Below are positions 9,635 to 18,145 of a stretch of 43,620 nt of DNA, one piece after another. The stretch is from an uncultured Collinsella sp. GTDB taxonomy: Bacteria > Actinomycetota > Coriobacteriia > Coriobacteriales > Coriobacteriaceae. The notes beneath the pieces are model-generated. The model was given only the letters and a program-made list of their open reading frames with translations. It was not told the DNA's origin and made no database searches. Positions within the stretch are counted from its first letter, which is position 1. Every line of letters begins with the position of its first letter. A program made the translations under genes and the position numbers. The DNA lies in the NCBI GenBank assembly GCA_900548515.1, contig URKU01000007.1:1-43620 (forward strand). Direction: 5' to 3'.

Positions 9635-10036
9635 CTAGAGGCGATCCTTGTTCTCGGCCTTGACGGCGTGTGCCTGCTGAACAAAGAACAAGTCGTACGC
9701 CACGATGACAAAGGCGCCAAAGTTGATGGCGTCGCCACCAAGCGCGGGAAGCGTAAGCACGGCTTGGAGGAGCGTGGCGGCAGCGGCGATGATACCGAGC
9801 TTAAACGCGCCATCCACCTGCGAGGGCTTGTTGGCGCCCTTGATGCCCGCAACGCCTGCGGCAAGGTCGACGAGTCCCTTGGCGATAATCACGACCGCGG
9901 CGAGTATGGCGTTCGATCCGTAGGTGGACTCGAGCTTGCCGGTGGCGATGCCGGCGATTCCAATGACGAGGCTGGCGATGCCCAGAACAAAATAAATCAG
10001 GGCAAGGATTTTGAGTGTCTTGCGAGCACTGCTCAT
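9635..10036 (-). CDS. Small four-helix membrane protein of unknown function
   Basis: The chosen start is ATG 10036 (MSSARKTLKILALIYFVLG) because AAAGGACC lies just upstream; a longer reading frame to 10129 lacks a good site. The 133-residue product has four hydrophobic segments (LALIYFVLGIASLVIGIAGI, AILAAVVIIAKGLVDLAAGVAG, LGIIAAAATLLQAVLTL, INFGAFVIVAYDLFFVQ) and a charged tail ending KAENKDRL. I do not recognise a family with an assigned function. It is convergent with rlmA and stands alone. Confidence 0.75.
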   Translation of the reverse strand: MSSARKTLKILALIYFVLGIASLVIGIAGIATGKLESTYGSNAILAAVVIIAKGLVDLAAGVAGIKGANKPSQVDGAFKLGIIAAAATLLQAVLTLPALGGDAINFGAFVIVAYDLFFVQQAHAVKAENKDRL

Positions 10037-10265
10037 AACTGGTCCTTTCGATGTGGGCAGGACGACCTCGTCGTGCCCCATGTACAGCACATATGGTGAA
10101 GCACATTGTAGTTCAACGGCAGCGTGCATGCGTTTGAAAGCGCTTTGAAGCCTGTACGATTCAACCTTTCAAAAAGGAAAGTTGGGCGTAAGCCAAATCG
10201 ATGGCAGCGTATGCGCGGCGCTGCGATGATGGGGCCATGGTAAGAGCTGGTCTCAAGGAGGAGCC

Positions 10266-10409
10266 ATGATGTACGGAACAGGTCAAGTGCGTGAGCCGCG
10301 GTCGTTGGGAAGGCGCATGGGTGATTCTGTGATCGCTGCCGTGTGCACGGGATTGATGGCGGTGCTTTGCATTGGGATGCTGTGGACTATGTCGCATGTG
10401 GGACAATAA
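10266..10409 (+). CDS. Small single-pass membrane protein, 47 residues
   Basis: A short open frame starts at ATG 10266 (a second ATG follows directly) with a near-perfect ribosome binding site AAGGAGGA five bases upstream. It encodes a basic N-terminus (REPRSLGRRMGDS) and one hydrophobic stretch (VIAAVCTGLMAVLCIGMLW), ending SHVGQ and TAA at 10407. A signal-anchor topology is likely. No family is recognised; coding status rests on the strong binding site, the clean hydrophobic segment and the position in its own intergenic space. Confidence 0.6.
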   Translation: MMYGTGQVREPRSLGRRMGDSVIAAVCTGLMAVLCIGMLWTMSHVGQ

Positions 10410-10472
10410 CGGACGGTTGGGTGCCGACATGAATGGCGCCCATGTATTCGTTTTGTTTGCTAAGGAGTGCCC

Positions 10473-11189
10473 ATGGGCGTCGTCGATCCCTTTTCTGTTG
10501 CTCGGGCGGCTGGGCTCGAGTTAACCAGGACGCCCGAGGGCCTCACGCTCACCGATGGCACGATGGAGCTGCGAGCCGATTTTGCCCGCATGCTTCCACG
10601 ACTCAAGCAGGGCCGCCTGCAACAGGAGCTGCTGGTGAAGGCCGCACGCGCGAAAGGCGTCGAACAGCCGTGGGCAATCGATGCCACGGCAGGTTTTGGC
10701 GAGGATTCGCTGCTGCTTGCTGCCGCGGGCTTTACGGTCGATTTGTATGAGCAGGACTGTGTAATCGCGGCGCTGCTGCAGGATGCCTTGGACCGTGCGG
10801 CGGACGATCCGGCGCTTGCGGATGCCGTGGCGCGCATGCGCCTGCATGCGGGCGAGGACAGCATCGCCGGTCTTCGCCATGCGGCTGAGCTGGTCGAGCA
10901 GGGCGAGCTCGTCGCGCCCGATGTGGTATATCTAGACCCCATGTTCCCCGAGCGCACCAAGAGCGCGGCGGTCAAAAAGAAGTTTCAACTGCTGCATCAT
11001 TTGGAGCAGCCGTGCGCCGATGAGGAGACGCTGGTCGAGGCGGCGCTCGCGGTGCGTCCGCGCAAGGTCGTTATCAAGCGGCCGGTGAAGGGGCCACTGC
11101 TTGCCGGCGTTAAGCCGAGCTATCAACTTGCGGGCAAGGCCGTTCGTTACGATGTTTTGGTGCCGCCACGTCCGTCGTTTGCCGAATAG
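10473..11189 (+). CDS. rsmJ: Class I SAM methyltransferase, RsmJ-like 16S rRNA methylase
   Basis: RsmJ methylates G1516 of 16S rRNA. The 238-residue protein has the SAM motif DATAGFGEDSLLLAAAG near residue 72 and the family's diagnostic catalytic segment YLDPMFPERTKSAAVKKK near residue 155, then VIKRPVKGPLL. I chose ATG 10473, five bases after AAGGAG; a GTG at 10467 overlaps that site and would add two residues. The gene lies between the small membrane protein and the convergent zinc-ribbon gene. RsmJ is best known from proteobacteria, so the exact target is inferred. Confidence 0.85.
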   Translation: MGVVDPFSVARAAGLELTRTPEGLTLTDGTMELRADFARMLPRLKQGRLQQELLVKAARAKGVEQPWAIDATAGFGEDSLLLAAAGFTVDLYEQDCVIAALLQDALDRAADDPALADAVARMRLHAGEDSIAGLRHAAELVEQGELVAPDVVYLDPMFPERTKSAAVKKKFQLLHHLEQPCADEETLVEAALAVRPRKVVIKRPVKGPLLAGVKPSYQLAGKAVRYDVLVPPRPSFAE

Positions 11190-11215
11190 CGCTCAACGCG
11201 CGGGTGCAGCGCGAC

Positions 11216-11512
11216 CTATTTCCAAGGGTGCGACGTCAAATGCCAGCCGCCGCAGTATTCACATTTGTAGCAGGCCAAACCACGCCGCCCGCGGTTTTCG
11301 CAGTCGGCCATAACTGCCTCGGCCTCGGCGCGTGTGTCGTAACGGTTTTTGCGTTCGCACGACTTGTAACGCCAGGCTTCATCGCGCTCGGCGTCTAGGG
11401 CGTCGCGGCGCTCGTCCTCGCGCGCAAACAGGTCGCTCATATCGCCGCCGGTAGCAGCGCCCAAAAACTCGCTTTTGGCCTTTGACCAGGCGGCTCGCTT
11501 TTTGCTTCCCAT
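11216..11512 (-). CDS. Small zinc-ribbon-like protein of unknown function
   Basis: The 98-residue product starts at ATG 11512 (MGSKKRAAWSKAK) with GAGAGGGG ten bases upstream; an upstream TTG at 11533 is less likely. The N-terminal half is charged and helical (AREDERRDALDAERDEAWRY), and the C-terminus has a cysteine-rich zinc-ribbon-like segment, CxxCxxC followed by GGWHLTSH, with another CERK-type cysteine upstream. Similar C-terminal WHLT motifs occur in small phage and actinobacterial proteins without known function. It is divergent from the GNAT gene across a clear inverted repeat. Confidence 0.65.
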   Translation of the reverse strand: MGSKKRAAWSKAKSEFLGAATGGDMSDLFAREDERRDALDAERDEAWRYKSCERKNRYDTRAEAEAVMADCENRGRRGLACYKCEYCGGWHLTSHPWK

Positions 11513-11537
11513 CTGCTTCGTGCCCCTCTCCAAACGC

Positions 11538-11567
11538 TGGTATCATTGCTCAACCAAAGTGATACCA
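11538..11567. promoter_or_regulatory. Inverted repeat in the divergent zinc-ribbon/GNAT promoter region
   Basis: TGGTATCA (11538-11545) and TGATACCA (11560-11567) are perfect 8-bp reverse complements separated by 14 bp, placing the half-site centres two helical turns apart. The position between two divergent starts (11512 and 11587) suggests an operator controlling both; the binding protein is unknown. Confidence 0.55.
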
Positions 11568-11586
11568 ATAAACGTGAGGTCGCCGC

Positions 11587-12078
11587 GTGATGATCAGAAA
11601 AACCCTCGATACCGACATTCCCGCCGTCATGGCTATCTATGACGCGGCCCGCGCCTTTATGCGCGCACATGGCAACGCCACGCAGTGGCCCGAGGGCACG
11701 CCTTCTGCCGAGCAGCTGGCTGCCGATATCGCCGCCGATGGCAGCTATGTGTGCGAAGTCGACGGCCGCGTGGTGGCGACGTTTGCCTTTTTGCCGGGCC
11801 CGGACGAGTGCTATGACGTCATTGAGGATGGTCAATGGCGCAGCGACACTCCGTACGCCGTGCTGCACCGTGTGGCGTCCGACGGTACCGTGCACGGTAT
11901 CACGGCTGCGATGTTTGCCTTTGCCAAGGAGCGTGCCGATCACCTGCGCATCGACACGCATCAGGACAACCTGCCCATGCAGGGAGCCATCGCCAAGGCC
12001 GGGTTTAAGCGCGCCGGTATCGTATATGTGTCGGACGGTACGCCGCGCGTCGCGTTTGATTGGCTGCGCGAGGCATAA
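11587..12078 (+). CDS. GNAT-family N-acetyltransferase
   Basis: The 163-residue protein has the GNAT fold: MIRKTLDTDIPAVMAIYDAARAFM at the N-terminus, an acetyl-CoA region around HRVASDGTVHGITAAMFAFAKERADHLRIDTHQDN, and NLPMQGAIAKAGFKRAGIVYV at the C-terminus. Members acetylate small-molecule amines or protein N-termini. GTG 11587 and ATG 11590 are adjacent in frame; GAGGT ends six bases before the GTG, so either could start. A terminator follows. Acceptor substrate unknown. Confidence 0.9.
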   Translation: MMIRKTLDTDIPAVMAIYDAARAFMRAHGNATQWPEGTPSAEQLAADIAADGSYVCEVDGRVVATFAFLPGPDECYDVIEDGQWRSDTPYAVLHRVASDGTVHGITAAMFAFAKERADHLRIDTHQDNLPMQGAIAKAGFKRAGIVYVSDGTPRVAFDWLREA

Positions 12079-12112
12079 AGGCCGAGTCACATACCAGCGT
12101 TTCACCGAAATG

Positions 12113-12140
12113 AAAATGGCCCCGAGTGGGGCCATTTTTG
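12113..12140 (+). terminator. Terminator after the GNAT gene
   Basis: AAAATGGCCCC (12113-12123) pairs with GGGGCCATTTT (12128-12138) around GAGT, followed by T residues: a compact and strong intrinsic terminator. Confidence 0.9.
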
Positions 12141-12383
12141 GTAAAACGCGTTGTTGTGGGGCTCGCGTTGTTATCGCCCCAGATGAGCCCGGGCAGACAA
12201 AAAGGGGAGGTGCCGGCTTTCGCAAGGCGCGAACCTACGAAAATCGCCGCGCGGCAACGCAGGGCGATGAGCTCGGTCGGGGGATAGGGCCCGCTTCGCC
12301 CGCCGGCCCGTACATTGTATCATCCAGTGTGGAACGAGGACGCCCGTTGCCGCGTGCGATGGGCTTGCAATAAGAGGAGAGCC
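12141..12383. other. Intergenic leader before the TetM-like GTPase, no recognised element
   Basis: This GC-rich stretch holds short hairpins (for example GGGGC with GCCCC near 12158-12180) and a possible -10 box in the TACATTGTATCAT segment at 12311-12323. A 14-codon open frame from GTG 12329 ends in TAA directly in front of the GTPase ribosome binding site, but has no binding site of its own. I see no tRNA, riboswitch or other known RNA. Confidence 0.4.
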
Positions 12384-14387
12384 ATGTCGAAGCAAGCGGT
12401 CGTTGGAATCTTGGCGCATGTCGATGCCGGCAAGACCACGCTGGCCGAGGCCATGCTGTTCAACGCGGGTCGCATTCGCAAGCGCGGCCGCGTGGACGAT
12501 GGCGATTCGCATCTGGACACTAACGCGATCGAGCGCGAGCGTGGCATCACGATTTTCTCGTCGCAGGCCGTGCTCGACCATGGCGATACCCATGTCATGC
12601 TCGTGGATGCGCCGGGGCATGTCGATTTTTCTGCCGAGGCGGAGCGCACATTGCGCGCGCTGGACTACGCGATTTTAGTCGTGGGTGCCAACGATGGCGT
12701 GCAGGGGCATACCGAAACTCTGTGGCGCCTGCTTGCACGCTATGACATCCCGACATTCATCTATATCAACAAGATCGATTTGGAGAATCCCGGCCGCGAT
12801 GTTTTGCTGGCACAACTTGGGCAACGTCTTTCCGAGGGCTGCCTGGATGCCAACGAACTGCTGGCGGGCGGTGCCGTTCAGGAGGACGCTGCTGCGTTAG
12901 ACGAGGAAGCGCTCGAGGAGTTTCTTGAGGCGGGTGAGCTTTCTGTCGCAACGCTGTCGCGCATGGTTGCCGAGCGCAAGCTCTTTCCCTGCTTTGCCGG
13001 CTCGGCGCTCAAGGACCAAGGCGTGGACGAGCTGCTGGATGGCATATGCGCGCTGATGCGTGAACAGACGTGGCTCCCGGAGTTTGCCGCGCGCGTCTAT
13101 CGTGTCAGCCGCGGGGATCGCGGCGAGCGCTTGGCTTGGGTTAAAGTGACCGGCGGCACGCTGCATGCCAAGCAGATGATTGCCGGACGTTCCGGTGCCG
13201 AGACATGGGAGCAGAAGGTCGATCAGGTACGCATCTATAACGGCGAGAAGTATGAGCTTGCCCAAGAAGTTGCTGCTGGCGGTATTTGTGCCGTGACGGG
13301 ACTTGCGCACGTTCGCCCAGGGGACGCCCTGGGCGCGGAGCCCGCGAGCGATGCACCTGTCATTGCGCCGGTACTCACCTATACGGTGCTGCCGAACGAG
13401 CACGATGTCCATACGGTGTTCCAAGCGCTGGCCGAGCTTGCCGACGAGGATCCCATGCTCGGCGCAAGCTGGAACACGCATCTTGAGCAGATTCATTTGC
13501 AGTTGATGGGCGCCGTGCAACTCGAGGTCGTGCAGCGGGTATTGGCCGATCGCTTTGGCCTTTCGGTTGCGTTTGAGTCTGGCGGCATTCTCTATAAGGA
13601 GACTATTTCGCAGCCGGTCGAGGGCGTGGGCCACTTTGAGCCGCTGCGCCACTATGCCGAGGTGCATTTGCGCCTGGAGCCGTTGCCAGCGGGTTCGGGC
13701 GTGCAGTTTGGCACCGTGACCTCGACCGACGAGCTCGACCTGAACTGGCAGCGTTTGGCGCTCACCAACGCCATGGAGCGCGATCACCTGGGCGTGCTGA
13801 CCGGTTCGCCCATCACCGATGTACGCATTACGCTCACGGGCGGCCGCGCGCATGCCAAACATACCGAGGGCGGCGATTTTCGCCAGGCCACGTACCGCGC
13901 GATTCGCCAGGGTTTGATGCGGGCGCGTGAGGCCGGCGCAGCCGTGCTGCTGGAGCCGTGGTACCACTTTGAGCTCGAGGTGCCGGGGGAGTGCGTGGGC
14001 CGGGCGCTCTCGGATGCCACGCGCATGGGTGCCGAGTACGAGCCGCCGACGATAACAGGCGACCGGGCGAAGCTTGTGGGTCGCGTGCCGGCATCCGAAG
14101 TGCAGGATTATGCGCTGGAGGTGGCTGCCTACACGAGCGGTCGCGGTCATCTGTACCTAGAGTTCGCCGGCTATTCGGCTTGCCATGATGCCGAGCGCGT
14201 AATCGAGACGGCCGCCTATGAGCCCGAGGCCGATCTGCCCAACACGCCCGATTCGGTCTTTTGCTCTCACGGCGCTGGCTACACCGTCAAGTGGTACAAC
14301 GTCCCCGGGGCAGCCCACGTAAAGGTCGATCCCGCCACCTTCCGCCCCTGGCGAGCGGCGGACGCCGAGTTTTTCGGCCATAGGTGA
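12384..14387 (+). CDS. TetM/TetO-like translational GTPase (chromosomal ribosomal-protection-type paralog)
   Basis: This 667-residue EF-G-like GTPase has AHVDAGKTT at residues 11-19, the switch I region ERERGITIFSSQ, DAPGH as G3 and NKID as G4. The overall domain order follows ribosomal protection proteins (TetM is about 640 residues), including the domain IV-like part around ITLTGGRAHAKHTEGGDF. The C-terminus, PDSVFCSHGAGYTVKW, matches a chromosomal translation-factor group often annotated as Tet proteins rather than mobile tet genes. AGAGGAGA precedes ATG 12384. Base composition matches neighbours, so recent transfer is not indicated. Tetracycline protection is possible, not shown. Confidence 0.85.
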   Translation: MSKQAVVGILAHVDAGKTTLAEAMLFNAGRIRKRGRVDDGDSHLDTNAIERERGITIFSSQAVLDHGDTHVMLVDAPGHVDFSAEAERTLRALDYAILVVGANDGVQGHTETLWRLLARYDIPTFIYINKIDLENPGRDVLLAQLGQRLSEGCLDANELLAGGAVQEDAAALDEEALEEFLEAGELSVATLSRMVAERKLFPCFAGSALKDQGVDELLDGICALMREQTWLPEFAARVYRVSRGDRGERLAWVKVTGGTLHAKQMIAGRSGAETWEQKVDQVRIYNGEKYELAQEVAAGGICAVTGLAHVRPGDALGAEPASDAPVIAPVLTYTVLPNEHDVHTVFQALAELADEDPMLGASWNTHLEQIHLQLMGAVQLEVVQRVLADRFGLSVAFESGGILYKETISQPVEGVGHFEPLRHYAEVHLRLEPLPAGSGVQFGTVTSTDELDLNWQRLALTNAMERDHLGVLTGSPITDVRITLTGGRAHAKHTEGGDFRQATYRAIRQGLMRAREAGAAVLLEPWYHFELEVPGECVGRALSDATRMGAEYEPPTITGDRAKLVGRVPASEVQDYALEVAAYTSGRGHLYLEFAGYSACHDAERVIETAAYEPEADLPNTPDSVFCSHGAGYTVKWYNVPGAAHVKVDPATFRPWRAADAEFFGHR

Positions 14388-14418
14388 TAGAGGGTCAGTC
14401 TCTTTGTCGCATCCTGTT

Positions 14419-14448
14419 GGTATAACTCGGTATAAGTTGGTATAACTA
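14419..14448. repeat. Three 10-bp phased repeats upstream of AAA ATPase 1
   Basis: GGTATAACT begins at 14419, GGTATAAGT at 14429 and GGTATAACT at 14439, exactly one per 10 bp. They end 32 bp before the ATPase start codon. The phasing puts each copy on the same DNA face, as in iterons or cooperative operator arrays. The paralog at 18146-19246 has a different, equally phased set. Confidence 0.8.
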
Positions 14449-14480
14449 TTACCAGGGTTTGCCAATCCGAGGAGGCCGAC

Positions 14481-15590
14481 ATGAATCCAAATCCCTTTAA
14501 GCCCACGGCTGGCAAGCGGCCTCCGATACTCATCGGTCGCGAGTCGGTCATCGAAGATTTCGAGGAAGGGCTCGATAACGGCGCCGGAGCGCCGGGCAGG
14601 CTCATGCTCATTACGGGAAACCGCGGCTGCGGCAAGACGGTTCTCCTGCGGGAGCTGCAGCGTCTGGCCAGTGAGCGCGGATGGGCGGTTGTCTCCGATT
14701 CCGCTTCGCTTGGCTTATGCGACCGCTTGGCCGACGCGCTTCGCTCGAATAAACCCGTTGTGACGTCAATGGAGTTCGGTCCGTCATTTGGCCGGATGTC
14801 GGTCGAGGCGGCGCGGGCAAAAGGCGAGACGTTGCGCGGGTTAGTCAACGAACGCCTCAAGAAACTCGGGCCGGGAAAGGGCTTACTGTTTGCGATTGAC
14901 GAGGCCCAATCGGCATCTATCGAGGAACTGGCGGCGCTGGCCGTTCTCTATCAGCAGGTGCTCGGAGACCAGGATGCTACGGGCTTGCCCGATAGCGATC
15001 AGCGCGGTCTTGCGCTGGTTTTTGCCGGCTTGCCCAGTATGGTTGATGACTTGCTCGAAGAGCCGAGCGTAACGTTTTTGCGGCGCGCCCAGCAGCGTAC
15101 GCTGGGGCCGATTTCTTTGCCCAAAGTGCGCGATTCATATGTCCAGACGGTCAAAGACGCTGGCCTTTGCGTTGATGCAGAGACGGCGGACCTTGCGGCG
15201 CGCAAGAGCATGGGGCATCCCTATATGGTTCAGCTGGTGGGATATTACATGTGGCGGTCTGCTGTCCGGCGTGGCTCGCAGGTCATCGAAAGGCGCGATG
15301 CCGAGGATGGCCATGCGGATGCCGTCTCCGAGTTCTACGAAGCGGTTGACGCGCCTCTGTATTACGGGCTGCGCAGTCCACAGCGCCTCTTTATCGAGGC
15401 CATGGCGGTTGACGAGGGCAAACCGAGTCGCATGGCGGATATCATTGAGCGCTGCGATCGCACCCAGAGCTGGGCGAGTAAATATCGCGCAAGCCTGATT
15501 CGCGAGCGCGTCATCGAGGCTGCCGGATACGGCCTCGTCCGATTTACCGTGCCCATGCTGGGCGCGTACATTCGCGATCGAGTTATATGA
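14481..15590 (+). CDS. Cdc6/Orc1-like AAA ATPase (paralog 1)
   Basis: The 369-residue protein starts with the family motif NPFKPTAGKRPPILIGRE, then Walker A GNRGCGKT (46-53), Walker B LLFAIDEAQ near 135, and a sensor-1-like segment LALVFAGLP near 172. The C-terminal third (from about 280, RLFIEAMAVDEGKPSRMADIIERC) looks like a winged helix. This architecture resembles archaeal Orc1/Cdc6 and the actinobacterial 'ATP-binding protein' group of unknown function. GAGGAGG precedes ATG 14481. The uvrA2-like gene starts one base after its TGA, implying translational coupling. It has a paralog facing it at 18146-19246. Confidence 0.85.
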   Translation: MNPNPFKPTAGKRPPILIGRESVIEDFEEGLDNGAGAPGRLMLITGNRGCGKTVLLRELQRLASERGWAVVSDSASLGLCDRLADALRSNKPVVTSMEFGPSFGRMSVEAARAKGETLRGLVNERLKKLGPGKGLLFAIDEAQSASIEELAALAVLYQQVLGDQDATGLPDSDQRGLALVFAGLPSMVDDLLEEPSVTFLRRAQQRTLGPISLPKVRDSYVQTVKDAGLCVDAETADLAARKSMGHPYMVQLVGYYMWRSAVRRGSQVIERRDAEDGHADAVSEFYEAVDAPLYYGLRSPQRLFIEAMAVDEGKPSRMADIIERCDRTQSWASKYRASLIRERVIEAAGYGLVRFTVPMLGAYIRDRVI

Positions 15591-15591
15591 C

Positions 15592-18105
15592 ATGAGTAGG
15601 GTGATAAAGGTGACGGAACAGAAGATGAGCCCGCAGGCTATCGAGGTGCGTGGCGCACGTGTACACAACCTCAAGGACATCGATATCGATATTCCGCTGG
15701 GAAAGCTCGTGGGTATTGCCGGCGTGTCGGGTTCGGGCAAGAGCTCGCTGGCACTGGGGGTTCTTTATGCCGAGGGCTCGCGTCGTTACCTGGAGGCGCT
15801 CAGCACCTATACTCGACGTCGCCTGACGCAGGCCGAGCACGCTCAGGTGGACGAGGTACTGCACGTGCCGGCGGCGCTCGCATTGCATCAGCGCCCTAGC
15901 GTGCCGGGCGTGCGTTCCACCTTTGGCACCATGACCGAGCTTAACAATAGCCTGCGTCTGCTCTTTAGCCGTTGCGCCCATCACGTGTGCCCGCACTGTG
16001 GGGCGCGCGTGGAGCCGAGCCTTAACGTTGCCGCAGGCCTGCCGCTCACGTGCCCTGCATGCGGTCGCGAGTTCTACGCGCCAAGCGCCGAGGACCTTGC
16101 GTTTAACAGCGGCGGTGCATGTCCCACCTGTGGCGGCACCGGTGTCATGCGCGAGGTGGACGAGGCGAGCCTGGTACCCGACGAGTCAAAGACTATCAAC
16201 GAAGGCGCAGTGCTTCCCTGGGGCACGCTTATGTGGGATCTGATGAAGCAGGTGGCAGGCGAGATGGGCGTACGCACCGACGTGCCGTTTAACCAGCTCA
16301 CGCCTCAAGAGCGCGACATCGTGTTTCATGGTCCGGCGGTTAAGAAGCACATTCTCTACGTTCCCAAAAACGGCGAGGGCGCCACGCCGCTCGACTTCAC
16401 CTATTACAACGCCGTCTATACCGTCGAGAATGCGCTCGCCAAGGTCAAGGACGATAAGGGCTTAAAACGCGTTGCGCGCTTTTTGCGCGAGGGAGCATGC
16501 CGCGATTGCGGCGGCACGCGTCTCTCCGAGGCCGCGCGCCAGCCCCAGGTGCGCGGTATCAATCTGGCGCAGGCGGCGGCCATGACGCTGGGCGAGGCGA
16601 TTGAGTGGGTGCGCGGGGTGCCCGCATTCTTGCCGCCCGAGATGCGGCCCATGGCGACGGATATCTGCGATTCGTTTTTGAGCACGGCCCGTCGTCTGGT
16701 CGACTTGGGTCTCGATTACCTTTCACTCGACCGCGCCGGCGCCACGCTTTCCACGGGTGAGCGCCAGCGCGTGCAGCTTGCTCGCGTGGTGCGTAACCGA
16801 TCGACAGGCGTGCTTTATGTGCTGGACGAGCCTTCGATCGGCTTGCATCCTGCCAATGTCGACGGCCTGGTAGGCGTGATGCGAGATCTGGTGGATGACG
16901 GTAACACCGTGGTTGTTGTCGACCACGATACGCGCGTACTGGCGGATGCCGACTATCTGGTCGAGATGGGCTCCGTTGCCGGAGCAGGCGGCGGCAATGT
17001 GATCGCCGCTGGTACGGTAGACGAGGTCGAGCAATCGCAGGGCAGTCGCATCGCGCCGTTTTTGCGCTCAGAGTCCAAGCGCTTGCGTCCGCAGGTGACT
17101 GATGAGGAAATGTTCGACCAGGGCCATATCCGCATGGCAACCGAGGCCATCCATACCGTCAAACCGCTCGAAGTCGATATCCCGCGCGGCCGCCTTGTCG
17201 CGGTGACGGGCGTTTCGGGTTCGGGCAAGACGACGTTGGTGCTCGAGACGCTCATCCCGGCGCTCAAGGCGCAGGCAGCCGGCGAACGCTTGCCGGGGCA
17301 CGTACGTTGGGTCGATGCCGAGGGCATTGCCCGTGCCAACCTGATTGACGCCACGCCCATCGGTGCCAACGTGCGCTCGACGGTAGCGACCTATGCCGAC
17401 ATTCATGACGAGCTGCGCAGCGCCTTTGCACGTACGCCCGAGGCCAAGGCGGCGGGATATAAGGCGGGCGCCTTTAGCTACAACACCGGTGCCCTGCGCT
17501 GCCCTACGTGCGACGGCACGGGCTCGATATCGCTCGACGTGCAGTTTCTGCCCGACGTCGAGATCGTCTGCCCGGCATGTCGCGGCTCGCGTTATGCAGA
17601 CGCGGCTTCGCGTATCCATCGCGAGGGCAAGGACGGGAGTCTGCTTACGTTGCCGCAGCTTATGGATATGAGCGTGGACGAGGCACTCGACGCTACGGTG
17701 GGACTCAAGAAAGTTCAGGTGCGCTTGCAGACCTTGCACGACCTGGGCCTGGGTTATCTCACGCTTGGCGAGCCCACACCGGCGCTTTCGGGCGGTGAGG
17801 CACAGCGCCTTAAGCTCGCGAGTGAGATGGGCCGCGTGCAGGATGATGCCGTATTCGTATTTGACGAGCCCACGATCGGACTACATCCGCTCGATGTTCA
17901 GGTGTTGCTGAGTGTGTTCGACGGACTCGTTGCCAAGGGCGCCACAGTTGTCGTGATCGAGCATGACCTCGACCTTATCCGCAACGCCGATTACGTGATC
18001 GACATGGGCCCGGGCGGTGGCGATGCGGGCGGGCAAATCGTCTGCGCCGGCACGCCGGCGGATATCGCTGCCTGTCCCAAGAGCGTTACTGGCCGTTATC
18101 TATAG
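15592..18105 (+). CDS. UvrA2-type ABC ATPase lacking the UvrB-binding domain
   Basis: The 837-residue protein has two UvrA ATPase halves: Walker A GVSGSGKSS near residue 44, signature LSTGERQRVQLAR, Walker B VLDEPSIGLHP; then GVSGSGKTT, LSGGEAQRLKLA and VFDEPTIGLHP. Zinc-binding CPTCGGTG and CPTCDGTG modules are present. Between CPHCG and CPACG only about 20 residues remain where canonical UvrA carries the UvrB-binding domain, which explains the length below 940. UvrA2 proteins of this kind are linked to tolerance of DNA-binding drugs rather than core excision repair. Start 15592 overlaps the ATPase end; ATG 15625 is an alternative. Confidence 0.88.
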   Translation: MSRVIKVTEQKMSPQAIEVRGARVHNLKDIDIDIPLGKLVGIAGVSGSGKSSLALGVLYAEGSRRYLEALSTYTRRRLTQAEHAQVDEVLHVPAALALHQRPSVPGVRSTFGTMTELNNSLRLLFSRCAHHVCPHCGARVEPSLNVAAGLPLTCPACGREFYAPSAEDLAFNSGGACPTCGGTGVMREVDEASLVPDESKTINEGAVLPWGTLMWDLMKQVAGEMGVRTDVPFNQLTPQERDIVFHGPAVKKHILYVPKNGEGATPLDFTYYNAVYTVENALAKVKDDKGLKRVARFLREGACRDCGGTRLSEAARQPQVRGINLAQAAAMTLGEAIEWVRGVPAFLPPEMRPMATDICDSFLSTARRLVDLGLDYLSLDRAGATLSTGERQRVQLARVVRNRSTGVLYVLDEPSIGLHPANVDGLVGVMRDLVDDGNTVVVVDHDTRVLADADYLVEMGSVAGAGGGNVIAAGTVDEVEQSQGSRIAPFLRSESKRLRPQVTDEEMFDQGHIRMATEAIHTVKPLEVDIPRGRLVAVTGVSGSGKTTLVLETLIPALKAQAAGERLPGHVRWVDAEGIARANLIDATPIGANVRSTVATYADIHDELRSAFARTPEAKAAGYKAGAFSYNTGALRCPTCDGTGSISLDVQFLPDVEIVCPACRGSRYADAASRIHREGKDGSLLTLPQLMDMSVDEALDATVGLKKVQVRLQTLHDLGLGYLTLGEPTPALSGGEAQRLKLASEMGRVQDDAVFVFDEPTIGLHPLDVQVLLSVFDGLVAKGATVVVIEHDLDLIRNADYVIDMGPGGGDAGGQIVCAGTPADIAACPKSVTGRYL

Positions 18106-18143
18106 TCAATGTGACAAAGGGACTGCCCCTTTGTCACATTGAC
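18105..18143. repeat. REP-like palindrome C
   Basis: Perfect 17-bp arms (18105-18121 and 18127-18143), reading TCAATGTGACAAAGGG on the left, enclose a five-base loop ACTGC. It begins at the last base of the uvrA2 stop codon and ends two bases before the convergent ATPase stop, so it may also terminate both transcripts. Confidence 0.8.
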
Positions 18144-18145
18144 TT

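Noticed and set aside
12141..12383. Possible tRNA, SRP RNA or riboswitch in the GC-rich leader before the TetM-like gene
   Set aside because: No cloverleaf, T-loop motif, SRP core or known aptamer consensus could be found on either strand.
12384..14387. Recently acquired mobile tetracycline-resistance gene
   Set aside because: GC content and codon use match neighbours, the C-terminal motif fits a chromosomal group, and no mobile element flanks it.
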